A stretch of DNA of 22,028 bases from contig QKYT01000915.1 of NCBI GenBank assembly GCA_003550305.1, positions 6,562-28,589 on the forward strand. Reading direction: 5' to 3'. Source of the stretch: Glomus cerebriforme (taxonomy: Eukaryota > Glomeromycota > Glomeromycetes > Glomerales > Glomeraceae). Within the stretch, counting starts at the first letter, position 1; each line of letters starts with the position of its first letter. This document shows, one piece after another, positions 20,074 to 22,028 of the stretch. Both the position numbers and the translations under genes were made by a program. Under the pieces are notes generated by a model. The model was not told the DNA's origin. It ran no database searches and saw nothing but the letters and a program-made list of their open reading frames with translations.

Positions 20074-20218
20074 AGGAAATGAAGAGGGAATTCTAATCTA
20101 AATCAAACCGCAGATAGGAGAGATACTCGACTATCTAACCGGTCTTTCCTTGCCTGATATGAAGAAGACCTCATATACAGTATAAGGAAGATAAGAGGAA
20201 GTTTAAAGGAATTTAAAA
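20074..20218. repeat. Hairpin-bearing repeat, copy 2
   Basis: About 50 bases (20147-20195) match copy 3 (20278-20326) with a single mismatch, spanning TTCCTTGCCTGATATGA, GAAGACCTCATATACAG and TATAAGGAAGATAAGA. The upstream stem is ACCG + AGATAG pairing with CTATCT + CGGT (20107-20143), in the same place as the stem of copy 1 but with different bases. It forms a tandem pair with copy 3 at a period of about 131 bases. Confidence 0.8.
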
Positions 20219-20225
20219 AAAAAAT

Positions 20226-20350
20226 ACCAAACCCGCCAGATAGAAGATACTCGACTAACTGACTGGTATTACTGGTTTCCTTGCCTGATATGAGGAAGAC
20301 CTCATATACAGTATAAGGAAGATAAGATGGAATTCAAAGGAAAAGAATAA
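20226..20350. repeat. Hairpin-bearing repeat, copy 3
   Basis: Contains the best second hairpin of the family: ATATGAGG-AAGA-CCTCATAT at 20288-20307, a perfect 8-bp stem with a four-base loop, closed further out by CCTT/AAGG. The first stem is weaker here (CCAG/CTGG around a GATACTCGA loop). It follows copy 2 directly after an A run. Confidence 0.8.
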
Positions 20351-21211
20351 AGATTAAATAACTTAGGATAATAATTAGCTGATAACATGTGCTTTAAAAT
20401 AGGGAAATGAGCTCTTGATAAAATAAGATGGAATTTTGAAAAAAAGGACGTATTTATATAATTAAAAAAAATATTAGAATGTAAAAATGAGTCAAAATTG
20501 TTATTTATTTGTTCACATGAAAAATCCTAGTATTAACTAAATATGGAATTTAATTTGCCACATAATATATTAGAAACTATAGCAACTTTTTTATTAGTTA
20601 TAATCAATCTAGAGTTGCCCTCCGATTAATTTTTATTAAACAATTTTTTATATTTGCCTTCACAGAAACTTTTATTAACAATAATGTTCAATAATAGGAT
20701 CCAATATGTACTGTATATCTATTATAACAACAAGATTTTGTGTTTTGAAAAATTTTATAAAAATTTCTTTTTAATAGTTAATAAATTTGTCTTTTATTTT
20801 TTAATTTTTATCCAATGCAACAAATCATTCTATCATTTTTTTATACTTAACAAATCCTTTTTTAATAAATGTAAAAATTTAAACTTTTTGTACAGTTAAT
20901 TTAATGGTTCAAATTAAATATCAAAATAGAAATTAAGAAAATTATTTTATCAAAAAGAACTATTTTATAAAGAATCTAATGGTCAAACAATTAATTAATC
21001 AAAATAAAGAAAACTAATTAATAAGATTATAAAAAGGAATAAAATTTTCAGATAAGAAGATTTAGATTTACATCAATTTTTGTTAATTTACACATGAAAC
21101 TTGCTTTTGGTGCAAAAAAAAATTTTGCTCTTTACCTTAATATTTGGGACTGACCATGATTAGATGATCTGGTGATCTGGACAGATTTTTATTGTGTGAT
21201 TGTTTGATTTG
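20351..21211. other. AT-rich region; possible short F-box-like relic
   Basis: At 20543 the plus strand reads MEFNLPHNILETIATFLL, then after a frame change YNQSRVALRLI. This resembles the start of an F-box (LPxxILxxIxxFL) but is too short to assert. The 81-codon frame at 20654-20899 is Phe/Asn/Lys-rich and looks like chance. The rest is A/T runs. GCAAAAAAAAATTTTGC near 21111 can form a small hairpin just beyond the 3' end of the next gene relic. Confidence 0.3.
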
Positions 21212-21828
21212 TTATAAATGTTGCTTTCTACTGGCAACTTTATTCTTCTGCTCTTCAAGAAGCTCCTTGATTTGCATTAACAAATTTCTAACAGGCTCAT
21301 GAATATCATCACAGCTTAATGATATTTTATTAAGTTGTATTGGATCAGACCTCAGTGAACATACATGAATTTCAACATTCCCATAATTGTTACCTCTTAG
21401 AATAACTTTTATTATTATCCAATCGATGCCTGGAGTTAGGAATATCAGAGTTAGTATATTAACACATTTCTCCATTTTGAATCTTTAAATTTTGTTTCAT
21501 TAGCATACCAGTTAAAACAATGCAAAACATTTCTTTGTCATCCAAACCAGCATCTTCGTGATGACGTTTTTTATTGTGTTGCGAAGATGCATGGATAGCA
21601 CTCTGACCAATTCTATAGCTAATATCATTTTTTTTGCCTCAATCACACAGATAATAATATCTGCTACCTTTATAATCAGCACTTTGCCATAACATTTAGA
21701 AACTTCACATTTAGAATAAATCTTCACATCATCACTGAATGATGATACTACAGTATAGATAATTGTTGAAATAAATACATAATTGGTAGCTTCACTTGTT
21801 TCATCAATGATAGGCGGAGATACAGTAC
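21212..21828 (-). pseudogene. Putative PD-(D/E)XK nuclease-like family gene, 5'-truncated and frameshifted
   Basis: Read on minus from 21828: PPIIDETSEATNYVFISTII, then VVSSFSDDVKIYSKCEVSK, then ADIIICVIEAKK. The strand-E-A-K ending fits the ExK half of a PD-(D/E)XK nuclease fold. The frame then breaks at an A run and continues as SYRIGQSAIHASSQHNKKRH, EDAGLDDKEMFCIVLTGM. A further break leads to the frame 21475-21212 with TPGIDWIIIKVI, NVEIHVCSLRSDPIQLNKIS and EPVRNLLMQIKELLEEQKNK. As I understand it this is a widely repeated protein type in Rhizophagus, but the nuclease-fold assignment is inference from the ExK pattern. No clear upstream catalytic Asp is seen before ExK. A repeat element begins at 21829 immediately upstream, so the N-terminal part is missing. 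Confidence 0.65.
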
Positions 21829-22028
21829 AGGACCCCGAGCAATATATAAATAGGTAACAAGAAATTGGAAAAAATTTACTATTAGCTCTACGCATTTTTT
21901 CAGGGCCGAAATTACAATAATGTCAGTGAGTTACCAAAAACGGTAATAATATTCTGGCCAACATTATTGAAAATTATCTAAAAAAGGAAAGATTTACATG
22001 ATTATTTTGGCTTATTCTACGCGTTTTT
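21829..22028. mobile_element. Second copy of the AGGACCCC inverted-repeat element, cut by the window end
   Basis: Starts AGGACCCCGAGCAATATATA, matching the reversed right end of the 1118-1692 element (AGGACCCCGAAATATATA). It then follows the left part of that element closely: ATTAGCTCTACGCATTTTTT, CAGGGCCGAAATTACA and TAATGTCAGTGAGTTAC, then a subterminal ACATTATTGAAAATTATC and AAAAAAGGA. The telomere-like core is not reached before the window ends. The 8 bases before it (TACAGTAC) would be the target duplication if it is recent. Confidence 0.75.

Noticed and set aside
18062..20326. Hammerhead ribozyme in the hairpin-bearing repeat
   Set aside because: CTGATA is followed by a hairpin, but the required CTGATGA and GAAA core bases are not in place.
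17291..20350. CRISPR array
   Set aside because: The three hairpin repeats are not regularly spaced with unique spacers and the genome is eukaryotic.
20654..20899. 81-codon plus-strand frame
   Set aside because: Phe/Asn/Lys/Tyr-rich sequence of the kind expected by chance in AT-rich DNA; no motif.

Overview
The window is eukaryotic nuclear DNA, strongly AT-rich, with short GT-AG introns, poly-T acceptor tracts, many small inverted-repeat elements, and decayed copies of a few multigene families: kinase plus Sel1-repeat proteins, F-box proteins, Crinkler-type headers and a putative PD-(D/E)XK-like family. That combination strongly suggests an arbuscular mycorrhizal fungus (Glomeromycotina, Rhizophagus or a near relative). 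This is inference from gene families and composition; no database search was possible.

Layout. Bases 1-6240 are a graveyard of kinase/Sel1 genes. They hold a minus-strand kinase fragment (240-745) and a 575-bp inverted-repeat element with a target duplication and a telomere-like core (1118-1692). Decayed Sel1 repeats (1960-3213) follow, interrupted by a GC-richer block (2519-2800). Next come a better preserved minus-strand kinase gene with a lost splice donor (3621-5094) and a plus-strand kinase relic facing away from it (5434-6230). Bases 6840-11405 hold the one clear housekeeping gene, ELP2 (Elongator subunit 2), which I resolve into 21 exons and 887 codons. After about 1.1 kb of AT-rich intergenic DNA come another kinase-tail relic (12484-12810), a frameshifted Crinkler header (12840-13255), an unrecognised 110-residue ORF, a broken coiled-coil gene (13960-14644), and an intact single-exon F-box/LRR-like gene (14785-16284). 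The right third is gene-poor. It holds a fold-back repeat (16445-16627), a pyrimidine-rich tract, three copies of a hairpin-bearing repeat (around 18.1, 20.1 and 20.3 kb) and unrecognised coding relics. It ends with a decayed PD-(D/E)XK-like gene cut by a second copy of the left-hand inverted-repeat element (21829-22028).

Functionally, only ELP2 and the F-box gene look intact. ELP2 serves tRNA wobble-uridine modification and transcription elongation through Elongator. The F-box protein would serve SCF ubiquitin ligases. They share no pathway, but their upstream regions share an exact 26-bp block with a CACGTG core in the same orientation relative to each gene. I see no new multi-gene system. 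The most interesting points are that shared block, the inverted-repeat element carrying telomere-like DNA, the lost kinase splice donor, and the three-copy structured repeat.
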